A stretch of DNA of 64,000 bases from Vreelandella malpeensis (GTDB lineage Bacteria > Pseudomonadota > Gammaproteobacteria > Pseudomonadales > Halomonadaceae), in NCBI RefSeq assembly GCF_020622355.1, contig NZ_WHVL01000004.1, forward strand, positions 62,001 through 126,000, given 5' to 3'. The position numbers and the translations under genes are program-made. Numbering within the stretch: position 1 is the stretch's first letter; each line of letters opens with the position of its first letter. Of the stretch, positions 9,428 to 19,068 are shown one piece after another. The notes under the pieces were generated by a model, which saw nothing but the letters and a program-made list of their open reading frames with translations, made no database searches and was not told the origin of the DNA.

Positions 9428-10016
9428 AAGCACCGCTTCGCGGTGTCTTTCGCGGGTGCGCCGTTCGGCTTACCCGCGCTACGGGATAGGGTGGCGCCAA
9501 CCTTGTAGCGCGGCGTAACGAGCGCCAGCGAGGCACCCGCGACGGCGGCGATCAGCCGCCCGGATGTGCCATTGCCGCCTACAGCCCCGCTTCGCGGTGC
9601 CTTTCGCGGGTGCACCGTTCGGCTTACGCGCGCTACGGGGATTGTGCCCGCACCTGTAGCGCGGCGTAACGAGCGCCAGCGAGGCACCCGCGTGGCGGCG
9701 ATCAGCCGCCCGGATGTGCCATTGCCGCCTGCAGCCCCGCTTCGCGATGCTTTTCGCGGGTGCGCCGTTCGGCTTACCCGCGCTACGGGATTGTGCCCGC
9801 ACCTGTAGCGCGGCGTAACGAGCGCCAGCGAGGCACCCGCGACGGCGGCGATCAGCCGCCCGGATGTGCCATTGCCGCCTGTAGCACCGCTTCGCGGTGT
9901 CTTTCGCGGGTGCGCCGTTCGGCTTACCCGCGCTACGGGATAGGGTGGCGCCAACCTTGTAGCGCGGCGTAACGAGCGCCAGCGAGGCACCCGCGTGGCG
10001 GCGATCAGCCGCCCGG
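9428..10016. repeat. REP/BIME array: four tandem units of 150-154 bp
   Basis: This fills the gap between mdh and the convergent diguanylate cyclase gene. The CGCGGG anchor recurs at 9451, 9605, 9755 and 9905, giving periods of 154, 150 and 150. The arms are the same inverted GTAG-footed hairpins as at 3.4-4.0 kb. The inter-arm spacer differs: outer units carry GGATAGGGTGGCGCCAACCT and middle units a shorter GGATTGTGCCCGCACCT. The unequal period is explained by this spacer. Each array thus has its own spacer set, suggesting local amplification after insertion. Confidence 0.9.
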
Positions 10017-10035
10017 CAGTTGCTTATGGGTAGCG

Positions 10036-11184
10036 CTATGCGTGTGAGAGGATCTTCAACTGATCGCGACCATCGCGCTTGGCTTCGTAAAGGGCCTGGT
10101 CGCCCTGGCCGAGCAGGCTGCTGAGGTCCTGGGTCGGGGTGTCGATGAGGGTGGCGCCGAGGCTCAGGGTGACCGGCTTGGGCGTGGCGTAGGCCTCGGC
10201 AGCCAAGGCGTTGAAAGCGCGGCGCAGCTCGTCGCTCAACTCCTGAATGGCGCTGGCGGAGGTGTCCTTGAGCAGCAGCGCGAACTCGTCGCCGCCCAGG
10301 CGCGCCTTCAGGGCATCGCCCGGCAGCAGCTGGCGGGCCAAGTCGCTCAGCGAGACCAGCATGTGATCGCCCGCTGCGTGACCGTGCATATCGTTCATCA
10401 GCTTGAAGTTGTCGATGTCGATCAGCAGCAGCGCGCCGGGGCGGGACGGGTGGGCGTCGGCCAGCAGAAACGGCGCGCGCGCCTGGAAGCCGCGCCGGTT
10501 GTACAGCGAAGTGAGCGGGTCGCGCTCGGCCAGGCGCGTGATCTGGCGCTCGCGCCGGTAGCGCACCGTACCGGTCATCGACAGTGCGATCAACAGGATC
10601 GCCATCACGCCCTCGATCAGCGAGACCCGGATCATCAGCCCCTGGTAGAGCGACAGGTCGAGCAGCGTGCCCGGGGCAAGGGCATAGGCCGCCTTGACCA
10701 GATAGAAGAGGCCGTGTGCCAGCAGTACGTAGTGCAGCTGGCGCGTACCTAGGCTGGCAGCCCCGGGTTCGAGCTTGAGGAGCTGTCCCGCGTGGATCGC
10801 CAGGGCGCCGACGAACAGCGAGTTGACGGCCATGTAAAGCCGCGAGCTCAGCGTCCAATCCGCCAGTGGCAGCAGGGCACACCAGGCGGGCACCAGCAGC
10901 CACCAGAGACGCGAAGGCGCATGGTTGACGAAGCGCGCCACGCCGAGCATGAAGCAGGCGTGGGCGAGTACCAGCAGGCCGTTGGCGAACCAGACGCCGA
11001 TGAAGTAGAACCCGTAGCTGCGCAGCAGCGACAGGCTCGAGCCGATGACGACCAGCAGGAACCCGGCAGACCAGTACACCAGCGCCCGTTCCCGGGCGCT
11101 GCGCCATTCGAGCAACAGGTAGAGGGCGGCGGCAAGCGCCAGGGCGACGTTGATCGTCAGAATCGTGCGGGGGTCGAACGCCAT
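10036..11184 (-). CDS. Membrane-anchored diguanylate cyclase (GGDEF)
   Basis: The 382-residue protein has about 200 N-terminal residues with six or seven hydrophobic helices, followed by a GGDEF domain (AERDPLTSLYNRRGF … LLIDIDNFKLMNDMHGHAAGD … RLGGDEFALLL). This would make cyclic di-GMP from two GTP at the inner membrane. The signature GGDEF is intact, so the enzyme is expected to be active. The position of the allosteric inhibitory site (RxxD, five residues before GGDEF) reads PGDA, so feedback inhibition by product may be missing. It is a single gene without a partner regulator. The sensed signal is unknown. Confidence 0.92.
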   Translation of the reverse strand: MAFDPRTILTINVALALAAALYLLLEWRSARERALVYWSAGFLLVVIGSSLSLLRSYGFYFIGVWFANGLLVLAHACFMLGVARFVNHAPSRLWWLLVPAWCALLPLADWTLSSRLYMAVNSLFVGALAIHAGQLLKLEPGAASLGTRQLHYVLLAHGLFYLVKAAYALAPGTLLDLSLYQGLMIRVSLIEGVMAILLIALSMTGTVRYRRERQITRLAERDPLTSLYNRRGFQARAPFLLADAHPSRPGALLLIDIDNFKLMNDMHGHAAGDHMLVSLSDLARQLLPGDALKARLGGDEFALLLKDTSASAIQELSDELRRAFNALAAEAYATPKPVTLSLGATLIDTPTQDLSSLLGQGDQALYEAKRDGRDQLKILSHA

Positions 11185-11234
11185 GGGTCACGCAACTCGG
11201 TTGATTGGCCGTTGAGTCTGGCTGCCATGACGCT

Positions 11235-11891
11235 TCAGTCCCTCAAGCTCATGATTCGCCAATGGCGCTGTTCGGCGACCTGGCGCAGCGTATCGTCGGG
11301 GTCGACGGCGACCGGGTGCTCCACGGTTTCGAGCAGCGGCAGGTCGTTGTGGGAATCGCTGTAGAACCAGGCCCCCTCCATGGTCAGGTCCTGCGATTCG
11401 AGCCACTCGTTCAAGCGCGTGATCTTGCCCTCGCGGTAGCTGGGAACACCCGATACCTTGCCAGTATAGCGTCCGTCGACCATTTCCGGTTCAACGGCGA
11501 TCAGGTCGTCGACGCCCAGACGTTCGGCGATCGGCCCGGTGATGAAGCGGTTGGTCGCGGTAATGATCAGCAACGTGTCGCCTTGGGTGCGGTGGCGAGC
11601 CAGCAGCTCCTCGCCCTTGGCGAGAATGTGTGGCTCGATCTTGCTGGCCATGAACTGCTGGTGCCAGGCGGCAAGCTGCTCGGTGGAGTGGTCGGCCAGG
11701 GGTTTGAGCGCCACTTCCAGAAAGGCGCCCATGTCCAGCGTGCCCGCCTGGTAGTCCGCCAGGAAACGGTCGTTGGCTTCGCGGTAGGCCACCGGGTCGA
11801 CGGCGCCCTGTTCCAGCAGGAACTCGCCCCAGGCGTGATCGCTGTCGGTGGATAGGAGCGTGTTATCCAGATCGAAAATGGCCAGGCTCAC
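11235..11891 (-). CDS. HAD-IB family phosphatase
   Basis: The 218-residue cytosolic hydrolase has the HAD motifs: motif I DLDNTLL with nucleophile and acid/base aspartates, motif II threonine in IITATN, and motif III-IV K…DSHNDLPLL. The SerB/histidinol-phosphatase-like subgroup carries this pattern; the substrate is not certain (phosphoserine, histidinol phosphate or another small phosphate ester). The start is GTG with AAGGGG at good spacing. It is divergent from rppH, an arrangement also found in Pseudomonas. Confidence 0.88.
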   Translation of the reverse strand: MSLAIFDLDNTLLSTDSDHAWGEFLLEQGAVDPVAYREANDRFLADYQAGTLDMGAFLEVALKPLADHSTEQLAAWHQQFMASKIEPHILAKGEELLARHRTQGDTLLIITATNRFITGPIAERLGVDDLIAVEPEMVDGRYTGKVSGVPSYREGKITRLNEWLESQDLTMEGAWFYSDSHNDLPLLETVEHPVAVDPDDTLRQVAEQRHWRIMSLRD

Positions 11892-11904
11892 GATGTTCCC
11901 CTTG

Positions 11905-11934
11905 TGCTTGATGTTCTGGTGCTTGATGTTCTGG
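11905..11934. repeat. Two perfect 15-bp tandem copies upstream of the HAD phosphatase
   Basis: The unit TGCTTGATGTTCTGG occurs twice head to tail, 14 bases before the GTG start of the minus-strand HAD gene. The length is a multiple of three and the frame reads through without a stop. It is probably a recent slippage duplication in the leader. Confidence 0.8.
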
Positions 11935-12169
11935 TCTCGAGTGATCGGCGTTCAGGCCACAGCGACGGTGCTTGGCCACCGGGAGGCAGGGCCTGAACGA
12001 AAGCGCGGCGGATTATCGCAGACTCCTTCTTTTCTGCCCACTTCGGCTGTCCACGCTCGGCAAGCGTCGGTTTTGCACCGTTATCGCCCTTGGACGTCAT
12101 ATTGTATTGATACGCTTGACCGCCTTATGGAAAAATGAGGACAACTGAAAATTCAAGAAGGTGAAGTCC

Positions 12170-12661
12170 GTGATCGACGCTGACGGCTTTCGCCCCAATG
12201 TTGGCATCATCATCGTCAACAGCCAGGGGCAGCTGCTTTGGGCGCGTCGTGTAGGGCAAAATGCGTGGCAGTTCCCCCAGGGAGGCATCAAGGCAAGCGA
12301 AACTCCACAACAAGCGCTTTATCGTGAACTGTTTGAGGAGATCGGCCTGACCGCCGACGATGTCGATATTGTCGCCTGCACCCGGGGGTGGCTGCGCTAC
12401 CGTCTGCCACGACGCATGATTCGTACCCACTCGCGGCCGGTGTGTATCGGCCAGAAACAGAAGTGGTTTCTACTCAGGATCCGATGTCATGAGAACCGGA
12501 TCTGCATGACGGCCACGCCCAAGCCGGAGTTCGACGGCTGGCGCTGGGTGAGCTACTGGTATCCGCTGGGCCAGGTCGTGCCCTTCAAGCGGGAAGTGTA
12601 TCGACGAGCCTTGAGGGAGCTTTCCCCGCGCGTCCAGCGCCTTGCCCTGGACGACGAGTAA
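12170..12661 (+). CDS. rppH: RNA pyrophosphohydrolase (Nudix)
   Basis: Removes pyrophosphate from the 5' triphosphate end of mRNAs, starting RNase E-dependent decay. The 163-residue protein carries the Nudix box G-G-I-K-A-S-E…REL-FEEIGL, and begins [13 protein letters not shown] like other RppH proteins. The frame opens at GTG 12161, but the AGAAGG motif (12157-12162) fits a start at GTG 12170 and overlaps the earlier GTG, and family similarity begins at the later codon. The gene directly precedes ptsP, as in pseudomonads. Confidence 0.93.
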   Translation: MIDADGFRPNVGIIIVNSQGQLLWARRVGQNAWQFPQGGIKASETPQQALYRELFEEIGLTADDVDIVACTRGWLRYRLPRRMIRTHSRPVCIGQKQKWFLLRIRCHENRICMTATPKPEFDGWRWVSYWYPLGQVVPFKREVYRRALRELSPRVQRLALDDE

Positions 12662-12734
12662 CGAGCGATGCGCCGGGCGTATTTCATGGCGCCCGGGACG
12701 CCGTGGCCTCCACTCCTCAGCGAGGACAATAACA

Positions 12735-15014
12735 GTGAAGTCTAAAACATCCATGCTCGAGGTATTGCGACGCGTCATCCAGGAGGTCAATGGCGCGCGA
12801 ACCCTGGAGGCCGCGCTCTCCACCATGGTGCGCCGGATCCGCAAGGCGATGCAGACCGACGTCTGCTCGTTCTATCTCTTCGATCGCGAGCTCGAATCGC
12901 TGGTACTGATGGAAACCATCGGCCTGCGTACCCAGGCAGTGGGGCGCGTGGTGCTGCCACTCGGCGAGGGCCTGGTGGGCATGGTCGCCCAGCGCAGCGA
13001 GCCCCTGAACCTCGAGGATGCGCGCGCGCACCCTCACTTTCGCTACTTCGAGGCCACCGGCGAGGAGCGCTACTCGAGCTTTCTGGGCGTGCCGATCATT
13101 CACCAGCGCCTCATGCTGGGCGTACTGGTGGTTCAGCAGGCGGAAAAGCGCCGCTACGACGACGAGGACGAAGCCTTCCTGGTCACCATGGCGGCACAGC
13201 TTGCCGGCGTACTCGCCCACGCCCTGGCCACCGGCAACCTGACCCGCCCGGCGCTGCCCGGCGGGCAGGCGATGTTCAAGGGCGTGGCCGCCTCACCGGG
13301 TATCGCCATGGGGCAGGCCGTAGTCATCACCCCGCCGGCGGATCTCAACAGCGTGCCGGATTTGATCCCGAGCGACCAGGAGTTCGAAATCGCGCGCCTC
13401 AAGGAGGCCATCGCCCAGACGCGTCAGGAGATCCGCGCTGCTGCCGAGCGCCTGGCCAACCGGATATCGGCCCAGGAGCTGGCGCTGTTCGACGTCTACC
13501 AGCAGATGCTGGGCGAGGCGGCGCTGGCTGAAGAGGTCGAGAGACGCATTCGCGAAGGGCAGTGGGCGCCGGGGGCGCTGGCGGACGTGGTGCGCCGCCA
13601 CGTGCAGTATCTCGAGCGGGTCGACGACGACTATCTGCGCGAGCGCGCCGCCGACATTCGCGATCTGGGGCGGCGTGTGCTCGGCCACCTGCAGCAGGAT
13701 ACACCGACAACGCCAGAAACCTACCCGGACAACGCCATCCTGGTCGGCGACGAGATCAGCGTGGCCATGCTTGGTGAGGTGCCCAAGGGCAAGCTCAAGG
13801 GGCTTGTGTCGGTGCGTGGGTCGAGCACTTCTCACGTCGCCATCGTCGCCCGCGCCATGGGTATTCCCACGGTACTGGGCATGGTCGATCTACCGCTGCC
13901 ACGGCTCAACGGCGCGCCGGTGGTGCTCGATGGCCATCGCGGGCGGCTGTTCGTGCGCCCCGCCCCGGAGCTCCAGGCCCGCTACGCGAGCTTCATCGCC
14001 GAGGAACAGGCCTTGAGCGACCTGCTCGAGCACGAGCAGGACCTGCCCAGCGAAACCCCGGATGGCTACCATGTACCGCTGATGGTCAACACGGGCCTGG
14101 CGGTGGATGCCGCGACGCTGCTGAAAAGTCGTATTGGCGGGGTGGGGCTCTACCGTACCGAAGTGCCGTTCATGATCGCCGAGCGCTTTCCCGGCGAGAA
14201 GGAACAGATGCGCATGTACCGCGAGCAGCTCGAGGGCTTCGCGCCCCTGCCGGTGGTGATGCGTACGCTGGACATCGGGGGCGACAAGGACCTGCCCTAT
14301 TTCCCCATCGAGGAGGCCAACCCGTTTCTCGGCTGGCGCGGCATGCGCGTGACTCTCGATCACCCGGAAGTGCTCATGGTGCAGCTGCGCGCCATGCTGC
14401 GTGCCTCCCACGGGATCGACAACCTCTACGTGCTGTTTCCCATGATCACCAACGTCGAAGAGCTCGACGAGGCCGTGAAGCTTCTCGACCGGGCGATTCT
14501 GGAGCTCGGCGAGGAAGGCATCGCGGTCAGGCGCCCCCTGGTGGGCGTGATGATCGAAGTGCCCGCGACCATCTATCAGATGGACGCACTGGCCAAGCGG
14601 GTGGATTTCTTCTCGGTGGGCAGCAACGACCTGACCCAGTACCTGCTGGCGGTGGATCGCAACAATCCGCGGGTATCGAGCCTTTACGACGCGATGCATC
14701 CGGCGCTTCTCGGCGCGCTAGTGGAGCTCTCCCAGGATGCCCAGCGCCTGGGCAAGCCCATTTCGCTGTGCGGCGAGCTCGCCGGCGACCCCTCCGGCGC
14801 TTTGCTGCTGATGGCGATGGGCTTCTCGAGTCTTTCCATGAATGCCCCCAGCCTGCCCAAGGTGCGCGCCGCGATTCGCCGCGTACCGCTTACAGATGCG
14901 AAGACGCTGTTGCGCGAGATCATGGCACTGGATACGCCGGCCCAGGTACGCGAGCTCTTAAACCGGCGCATGGACGAGTGGCAGCTGGCGCACCTGCTGC
15001 CGCCCAGGGACTGA
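12735..15014 (+). CDS. ptsP: Phosphoenolpyruvate–protein phosphotransferase of the nitrogen PTS (EI-Ntr)
   Basis: Transfers phosphate from phosphoenolpyruvate to NPr, feeding the regulatory PTS-Ntr relay. It is 759 residues, the family length. An N-terminal GAF domain (about 1-165, sensing in known members) is followed by the PEP-utilising N domain, the mobile phosphohistidine domain (active His about residue 367 in GSSTSHVAIVARAMG) and the TIM-barrel domain with the catalytic region ISLCGELAGDP. The start is GTG 12735, eight bases after a GAGGA motif; ATG 12753 is an alternative. It probably shares a transcript with rppH, 73 bases upstream. Confidence 0.94.
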   Translation: MKSKTSMLEVLRRVIQEVNGARTLEAALSTMVRRIRKAMQTDVCSFYLFDRELESLVLMETIGLRTQAVGRVVLPLGEGLVGMVAQRSEPLNLEDARAHPHFRYFEATGEERYSSFLGVPIIHQRLMLGVLVVQQAEKRRYDDEDEAFLVTMAAQLAGVLAHALATGNLTRPALPGGQAMFKGVAASPGIAMGQAVVITPPADLNSVPDLIPSDQEFEIARLKEAIAQTRQEIRAAAERLANRISAQELALFDVYQQMLGEAALAEEVERRIREGQWAPGALADVVRRHVQYLERVDDDYLRERAADIRDLGRRVLGHLQQDTPTTPETYPDNAILVGDEISVAMLGEVPKGKLKGLVSVRGSSTSHVAIVARAMGIPTVLGMVDLPLPRLNGAPVVLDGHRGRLFVRPAPELQARYASFIAEEQALSDLLEHEQDLPSETPDGYHVPLMVNTGLAVDAATLLKSRIGGVGLYRTEVPFMIAERFPGEKEQMRMYREQLEGFAPLPVVMRTLDIGGDKDLPYFPIEEANPFLGWRGMRVTLDHPEVLMVQLRAMLRASHGIDNLYVLFPMITNVEELDEAVKLLDRAILELGEEGIAVRRPLVGVMIEVPATIYQMDALAKRVDFFSVGSNDLTQYLLAVDRNNPRVSSLYDAMHPALLGALVELSQDAQRLGKPISLCGELAGDPSGALLLMAMGFSSLSMNAPSLPKVRAAIRRVPLTDAKTLLREIMALDTPAQVRELLNRRMDEWQLAHLLPPRD

Positions 15015-15025
15015 GCGGGGGCCTT

Positions 15026-15787
15026 CTAACGAGGCTGGCGCAGGGTGGTTTCACCTGTGAGCCGGCCCAGCGGGCCGAAGCGCTGCTCGGTGATGCAGAC
15101 CCCGCCGCGATGATCCAGGCTCAGCCAGGTCGTTGCCCGAGTGCCGTACTCCTCGCCTTCGATGAACGCCGCCGACAGGCGGCGTTCGAGCGCAAGCGCC
15201 ACGCCGGTATCGGGCAGGACATCGTCCGGTGCCGGGCGCGTATCGTGCAGCGCCTGCCGGGTGGCTTCGCGCCAGTTCTTTCCTGCACATTCGAGCGCCC
15301 GGCGCGCGGCGGTGAGCTTCGGCCAGGGCGTATCCAGCGTGGCGTTGGAGAGCCCGTGCACGCCCGGCGCCACGCGATCAAAGGTGACGCCCGATGCGCT
15401 GCGGTGCAGGTGCCAGAGCGCATCGTGCTGGGCCACCAGCAGGTTGAAGCCGGCAAAGCGCTGCGCTTCCTCCCGGGCCATAGCGCGCAGCCAGGCCTCG
15501 AGGTCATCGGCCTGCAGCGCGCGGGCGACGAGTTCGCCCCGGCTGGGGGCGCTGGCAGGGAGCGCGGCGGCGGGCTCTCGCACGTTGGTCAAGGCGGCGA
15601 CCCGGCCCTGGGCGTTGGCCGCAAGCCAGGTGCCGCCGGCCAGCAGGTCGCGCCCGCCGAGAAGCCCGGGCGCGTCCTGCCAGTAGTCGAGCGGCGCGGT
15701 CGGGCGAGCGTGGAACTCGTCGCGATTGCCGGCGAGCTTCAAGGGCGTGGCGCTGTCGGGGCGCCAGGCAAAGGTAATCAGGCACAT
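15026..15787 (-). CDS. NRDE (TANGO2-like) family protein
   Basis: The 253-residue protein begins MCLITFAWRPD, with the Cys-2 and the NRDE motif (AGNRDEFHARPT) that define the family. The conserved GGRDLLAGGTWLA follows. Members resemble N-terminal-nucleophile folds; the eukaryotic homologue TANGO2 is linked to heme/lipid handling, but the bacterial role is not established. The frame continues four codons upstream to a GTG, but Cys at position 2 favours the ATG at 15787. It converges with ptsP. The start codon lies inside a 14-bp tandem repeat. Confidence 0.85.
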   Translation of the reverse strand: MCLITFAWRPDSATPLKLAGNRDEFHARPTAPLDYWQDAPGLLGGRDLLAGGTWLAANAQGRVAALTNVREPAAALPASAPSRGELVARALQADDLEAWLRAMAREEAQRFAGFNLLVAQHDALWHLHRSASGVTFDRVAPGVHGLSNATLDTPWPKLTAARRALECAGKNWREATRQALHDTRPAPDDVLPDTGVALALERRLSAAFIEGEEYGTRATTWLSLDHRGGVCITEQRFGPLGRLTGETTLRQPR

Positions 15788-15829
15788 GTTTTTAAGCACA
15801 TAGTTTTAAGCACATAGTTTTAAGCACAT
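15783..15829. repeat. 14-bp tandem repeat (three units plus a partial) at the NRDE start codon
   Basis: Units CACATGTTTTTAAG, CACATAGTTTTAAG, CACATAGTTTTAAG and a partial CACAT follow one another. The first contains the NRDE start codon on the minus strand. The unit length is not a multiple of three and each unit carries an ATG on the minus strand, so copy-number change would move potential starts between frames. Confidence 0.85.
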
Positions 15830-15936
15830 GGTCGTAGTGGCTTGGTTGCGTGGCAGGGCGGGTCGCCCGCGCTCTCGGAAAAGGTTGATGGTATCATCGC
15901 CGCTCTCACTTTCCTGCCAACGGAGAATTTCGCGCC

Positions 15937-16734
15937 ATGAGTATCGCCCTCACCCTTTTCGGCTACCTGGCGCTGGGAGCGGCCGCCGGCACCATGGCGG
16001 GGCTGTTCGGCGTCGGTGGCGGGTTGATCATCGTGCCGGCACTGGTGTTCGCCTTCGGCCTGCAAGGCGTGGCGCCGGAAATTGCCATGCATCTGGCGGT
16101 GGGCACGTCGCTGGCCACCATCGTGGTCACCGGCGCCTCCTCCACGCTCGGCCATTACCGCAAGGGCAGCATCCACAAGGGGTGGTTCATGGCGCTGCTG
16201 CCGGGGTTGATGCTCGGCGCCATCGGCGGCGTGTTCATAGCGGGCAATCTTTCCGGCACGGTCCTGGGTACGCTATTCGGCGTATTCGTGCTGCTCCTGG
16301 CCGCCAAGATGGTGTTCGGGCTCAAGCCCAGGCCCGGTAGCCTGGCGCCGGGCAGGGTTGCCATGACCCTCGCCGGCGGCGTGGTCGGGGCGATCTCGGC
16401 GCTGTTCGGCATTGGTGGCGGGGCGATGACCGTACCCTGGCTTTCGCGCTGCGGCGCCACCATGACCCAGGCCGTGGGTACCTCGGCGGCCTGCGGGCTG
16501 CCCATCGCCCTGGTGGGCGCGCTCACCTTCGTGGTGGTGGGGTGGGGCAATCCCTTGCTTCCCGCCTGGGCCACGGGGTTCATCATGTGGCCGGCGTTCT
16601 TCGGCATCGTGCTGGCGAGCGTCCCCTTCGCCCGCGTGGGGGTGAAGCTCGCCCACGTCTTGCCTGCGCGCGTATTGCGGTTATCCTTTGCGCTGCTGCT
16701 GGCCGTGGTCGGGCTGCGTTTCGTGCTTGGCTGA
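15937..16734 (+). CDS. TauE/SafE family sulfite/anion exporter-type membrane protein
   Basis: The 265-residue integral membrane protein has about eight hydrophobic helices and the internal duplication typical of the family, seen in the repeated glycine motifs GLFGVGGGLIIVP near residue 22 and ALFGIGGGAMTVP near residue 153. Family members move small organic or sulfur-containing anions; the substrate here is unknown. An SD-like CGGAG precedes the ATG. It sits between ptsP/NRDE and lgt, as in related gammaproteobacteria. Confidence 0.88.
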   Translation: MSIALTLFGYLALGAAAGTMAGLFGVGGGLIIVPALVFAFGLQGVAPEIAMHLAVGTSLATIVVTGASSTLGHYRKGSIHKGWFMALLPGLMLGAIGGVFIAGNLSGTVLGTLFGVFVLLLAAKMVFGLKPRPGSLAPGRVAMTLAGGVVGAISALFGIGGGAMTVPWLSRCGATMTQAVGTSAACGLPIALVGALTFVVVGWGNPLLPAWATGFIMWPAFFGIVLASVPFARVGVKLAHVLPARVLRLSFALLLAVVGLRFVLG

Positions 16735-16786
16735 AACCCAAGGCTCGCCCACGGCTATTACTGGTTCGCTTACATAGAGACGGCTG

Positions 16787-17578
16787 ATGATCAACTATCC
16801 CGCGATTGACCCCGTGGCAATTTCCCTCGGGCCTTTACAGGTGCACTGGTATGGCCTGATGTACGTGGTGGGCTTCGTGGCCGCCTGGTGGCTCGGCTGC
16901 AAGCGTGCCTCGCGTATCGGGCTGACCAACGACGACATCAGCGATCTGCTGTTCTACTGCGCCATCGGGGTGGTGGCAGGTGGCCGCCTGGGCTACGCCT
17001 TCTTCTACGGCCTGGGTCAGTGGGCCGCCGACCCGCTATGGGTCTTCCGCGTCTGGGACGGTGGCATGAGCTTTCATGGCGGCCTGATCGGCGTACTGCT
17101 GGCCGCGTGGCTGTTCGCGCGGCGCAAGAAGCTGGCCTTCTTCACTCTGACCGATTTCATTGCTCCGCTGGTGCCGATCGGCCTGGGCGCCGGGCGCATC
17201 GGCAACTTCATCAACCACGAGCTGCCCGGGCGCGTCTCCTCGCTGCCCTGGGCGATGCCGTTTCCCGGCATGGGGCCGGAGCCTCGTCATCCTTCGGCGC
17301 TTTATGAGGCGCTGCTCGAGGGGCTGGTGCTCTTCGTCATTCTCTGGTGGGTCTCCGCCAAACCCCGGGCGCGCGGTTTCGTGTCGGGCCTGTTCCTGCT
17401 CGGCTACGGTGCGTTTCGCTTTCTGGTCGAGTTCGTGCGCCTGCCGGACGCGCACATCGGCTTCATTGCCTTTGGCTGGGTGACCATGGGCATGCTGCTG
17501 ACGCTTCCCATGATCGCGCTGGGCGTGGCGTTCATGGTGTGGTCGCGCAGCAACCCGATCGACGCCAAGCGCGTTTGA
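16787..17578 (+). CDS. lgt: Phosphatidylglycerol–prolipoprotein diacylglyceryl transferase
   Basis: Inner-membrane enzyme that adds diacylglycerol to the lipobox cysteine of prolipoproteins, the first step of lipoprotein maturation. The 263-residue sequence has seven hydrophobic helices and the Lgt signature region [16 protein letters not shown], with the essential arginine. [11 protein letters not shown] with the conserved histidine is also present. It precedes thyA and folA, a common gammaproteobacterial order. It would process the capsule-locus lipoprotein at 22.6 kb among others. Confidence 0.95.
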   Translation: MINYPAIDPVAISLGPLQVHWYGLMYVVGFVAAWWLGCKRASRIGLTNDDISDLLFYCAIGVVAGGRLGYAFFYGLGQWAADPLWVFRVWDGGMSFHGGLIGVLLAAWLFARRKKLAFFTLTDFIAPLVPIGLGAGRIGNFINHELPGRVSSLPWAMPFPGMGPEPRHPSALYEALLEGLVLFVILWWVSAKPRARGFVSGLFLLGYGAFRFLVEFVRLPDAHIGFIAFGWVTMGMLLTLPMIALGVAFMVWSRSNPIDAKRV

Positions 17579-17663
17579 ATCGTGCGTTCTCGGGCGGCGT
17601 TGCATCTCTGACGCGCCGCCGCCTAGAATACAGCCTTCAACGACTTTCGACTCTGGACACCCT

Positions 17664-18515
17664 GTGACTGCAATGATGCCTGCCGCTTCGCCCCAAGCCG
17701 CTCCCACCGCCGCGCTCGAACAGCCCTATCTCGACCTCATGCGCACCGTGCTGGAGCAGGGCGTCGATCGCGATGATCGTACCGGCGTGGGCACGCGCTC
17801 GATCTTCGGCCATCAGATGCGCTTCGACCTGGCGCGCGGGTTTCCGCTGTTGACCACCAAGAAGCTGCATCTGCGCTCGATCATTCATGAGCTTTTGTGG
17901 TTTCTGAAGGGCGACACCAACATCGGCTACTTGAAAGAGCACGGCGTGCGCATCTGGGATGAATGGGCCGACGAGAACGGTGACCTGGGCCCGGTCTACG
18001 GCTACCAGTGGCGCAGCTGGCCCAGCCCGAAAGGCGGTGAAAGCGTCGACCAGATCGCCCAGGTGCTGGAGCAGATTCGCACCAACCCGCAGTCGCGTCG
18101 GCTCATCGTCTCGGCCTGGAACCCGGCCCAGGTGGACGAAATGAAGCTGCCGCCGTGCCACTGCCTGTTCCAGTTCTACGTGGCCGACGGCCGCCTTTCC
18201 TGTCAGCTCTACCAGCGCAGCGCCGATATCTTTCTGGGCGTTCCGTTCAATATCGCAAGCTATGCGTTGCTGACCGCCATGGTGGCCCAGGTGTGCGGGC
18301 TCGAGCCCGGCGAGTTCGTTCACACCCTGGGCGATGCGCACCTTTACAGCAATCACGTCGAACAGGCCAAAGAGCAGCTCTCCCGCGCACCGCTGAGCCC
18401 GCCCACGCTGTGGCTCAATCCGGAAGTGCGCGATCTGTTCGATTTCACCTTCGACGACATTCGTATCGACGACTACGAAGCCCATCCCCACATCAAGGCG
18501 AAGGTGGCCGTATGA
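17664..18515 (+). CDS. thyA: Thymidylate synthase
   Basis: Methylates dUMP to dTMP with methylene-tetrahydrofolate. The catalytic cysteine is about residue 165 in [12 protein letters not shown], and the conserved [18 protein letters not shown] and DDRTGVGT are present. The 283-residue length is about 19 residues longer than the E. coli enzyme because of the N-terminal extension ([11 protein letters not shown]…). The start is GTG 17664 with a weak SD; ATG 17673 or 17676 are equally possible. The stop overlaps the folA start (ATGA), coupling production and recycling of folate. Confidence 0.96.
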   Translation: MTAMMPAASPQAAPTAALEQPYLDLMRTVLEQGVDRDDRTGVGTRSIFGHQMRFDLARGFPLLTTKKLHLRSIIHELLWFLKGDTNIGYLKEHGVRIWDEWADENGDLGPVYGYQWRSWPSPKGGESVDQIAQVLEQIRTNPQSRRLIVSAWNPAQVDEMKLPPCHCLFQFYVADGRLSCQLYQRSADIFLGVPFNIASYALLTAMVAQVCGLEPGEFVHTLGDAHLYSNHVEQAKEQLSRAPLSPPTLWLNPEVRDLFDFTFDDIRIDDYEAHPHIKAKVAV

Positions 18516-19048
18516 CTCAGCGCTCCTTATACGAGCCTCTGGTACCGGTGGCGATGATCGTCGCCATGGCGAAAAATGGCGTGATCGGCGTCGAAGGCAA
18601 GCTGCCCTGGTACCTTCCGGAGGACCTCAAGTTCTTCAAGCGCATGACCCAGGCCAAGCCCCTGGTGATGGGGCGCAAGACGTTTGCTTCGATCGGCAAG
18701 CCCTTGCCCAACCGCCTGAACATCGTCGTCACGCGTGACGACGCCTTCATGGCCGAAGGCATTCGCGTCTGCCACGATCTCTCGCAGGCGCTCGAGCTTG
18801 CCGATCAGCAGGCCACCATCGAGGCAGCGGAAGAGATCATGGTGATGGGCGGCGGCGAGATCTACCGCCAGGCGTTGCCCATCGCGCAGCGTCTCTACGT
18901 GACCGAGGTCGAGGTCGAGGTCGAAGGCGATACCACCTTTCCGGAAATCCCCCTTTCATCGTTTCGAGAAGTGCAGCGCGTGGCGGGTAGCCCCGGCGAG
19001 GGGCAGCCCCGGTACGATTTCGTCGTTTACGAGCGCATAGCCGACTAG
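18512..19048 (+). CDS. folA: Dihydrofolate reductase
   Basis: Reduces dihydrofolate to tetrahydrofolate with NADPH, regenerating the cofactor consumed by ThyA. The 178-residue product contains the family motifs [29 protein letters not shown] and [11 protein letters not shown], with the substrate-binding acidic residue in PEDLKFF. It has a few extra N-terminal residues relative to E. coli. The ATG overlaps the thyA stop, so translation is probably coupled. Confidence 0.95.
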   Translation: MTQRSLYEPLVPVAMIVAMAKNGVIGVEGKLPWYLPEDLKFFKRMTQAKPLVMGRKTFASIGKPLPNRLNIVVTRDDAFMAEGIRVCHDLSQALELADQQATIEAAEEIMVMGGGEIYRQALPIAQRLYVTEVEVEVEGDTTFPEIPLSSFREVQRVAGSPGEGQPRYDFVVYERIAD

Positions 19049-19068
19049 TCAGCTCCAAGGAGGGCGCC

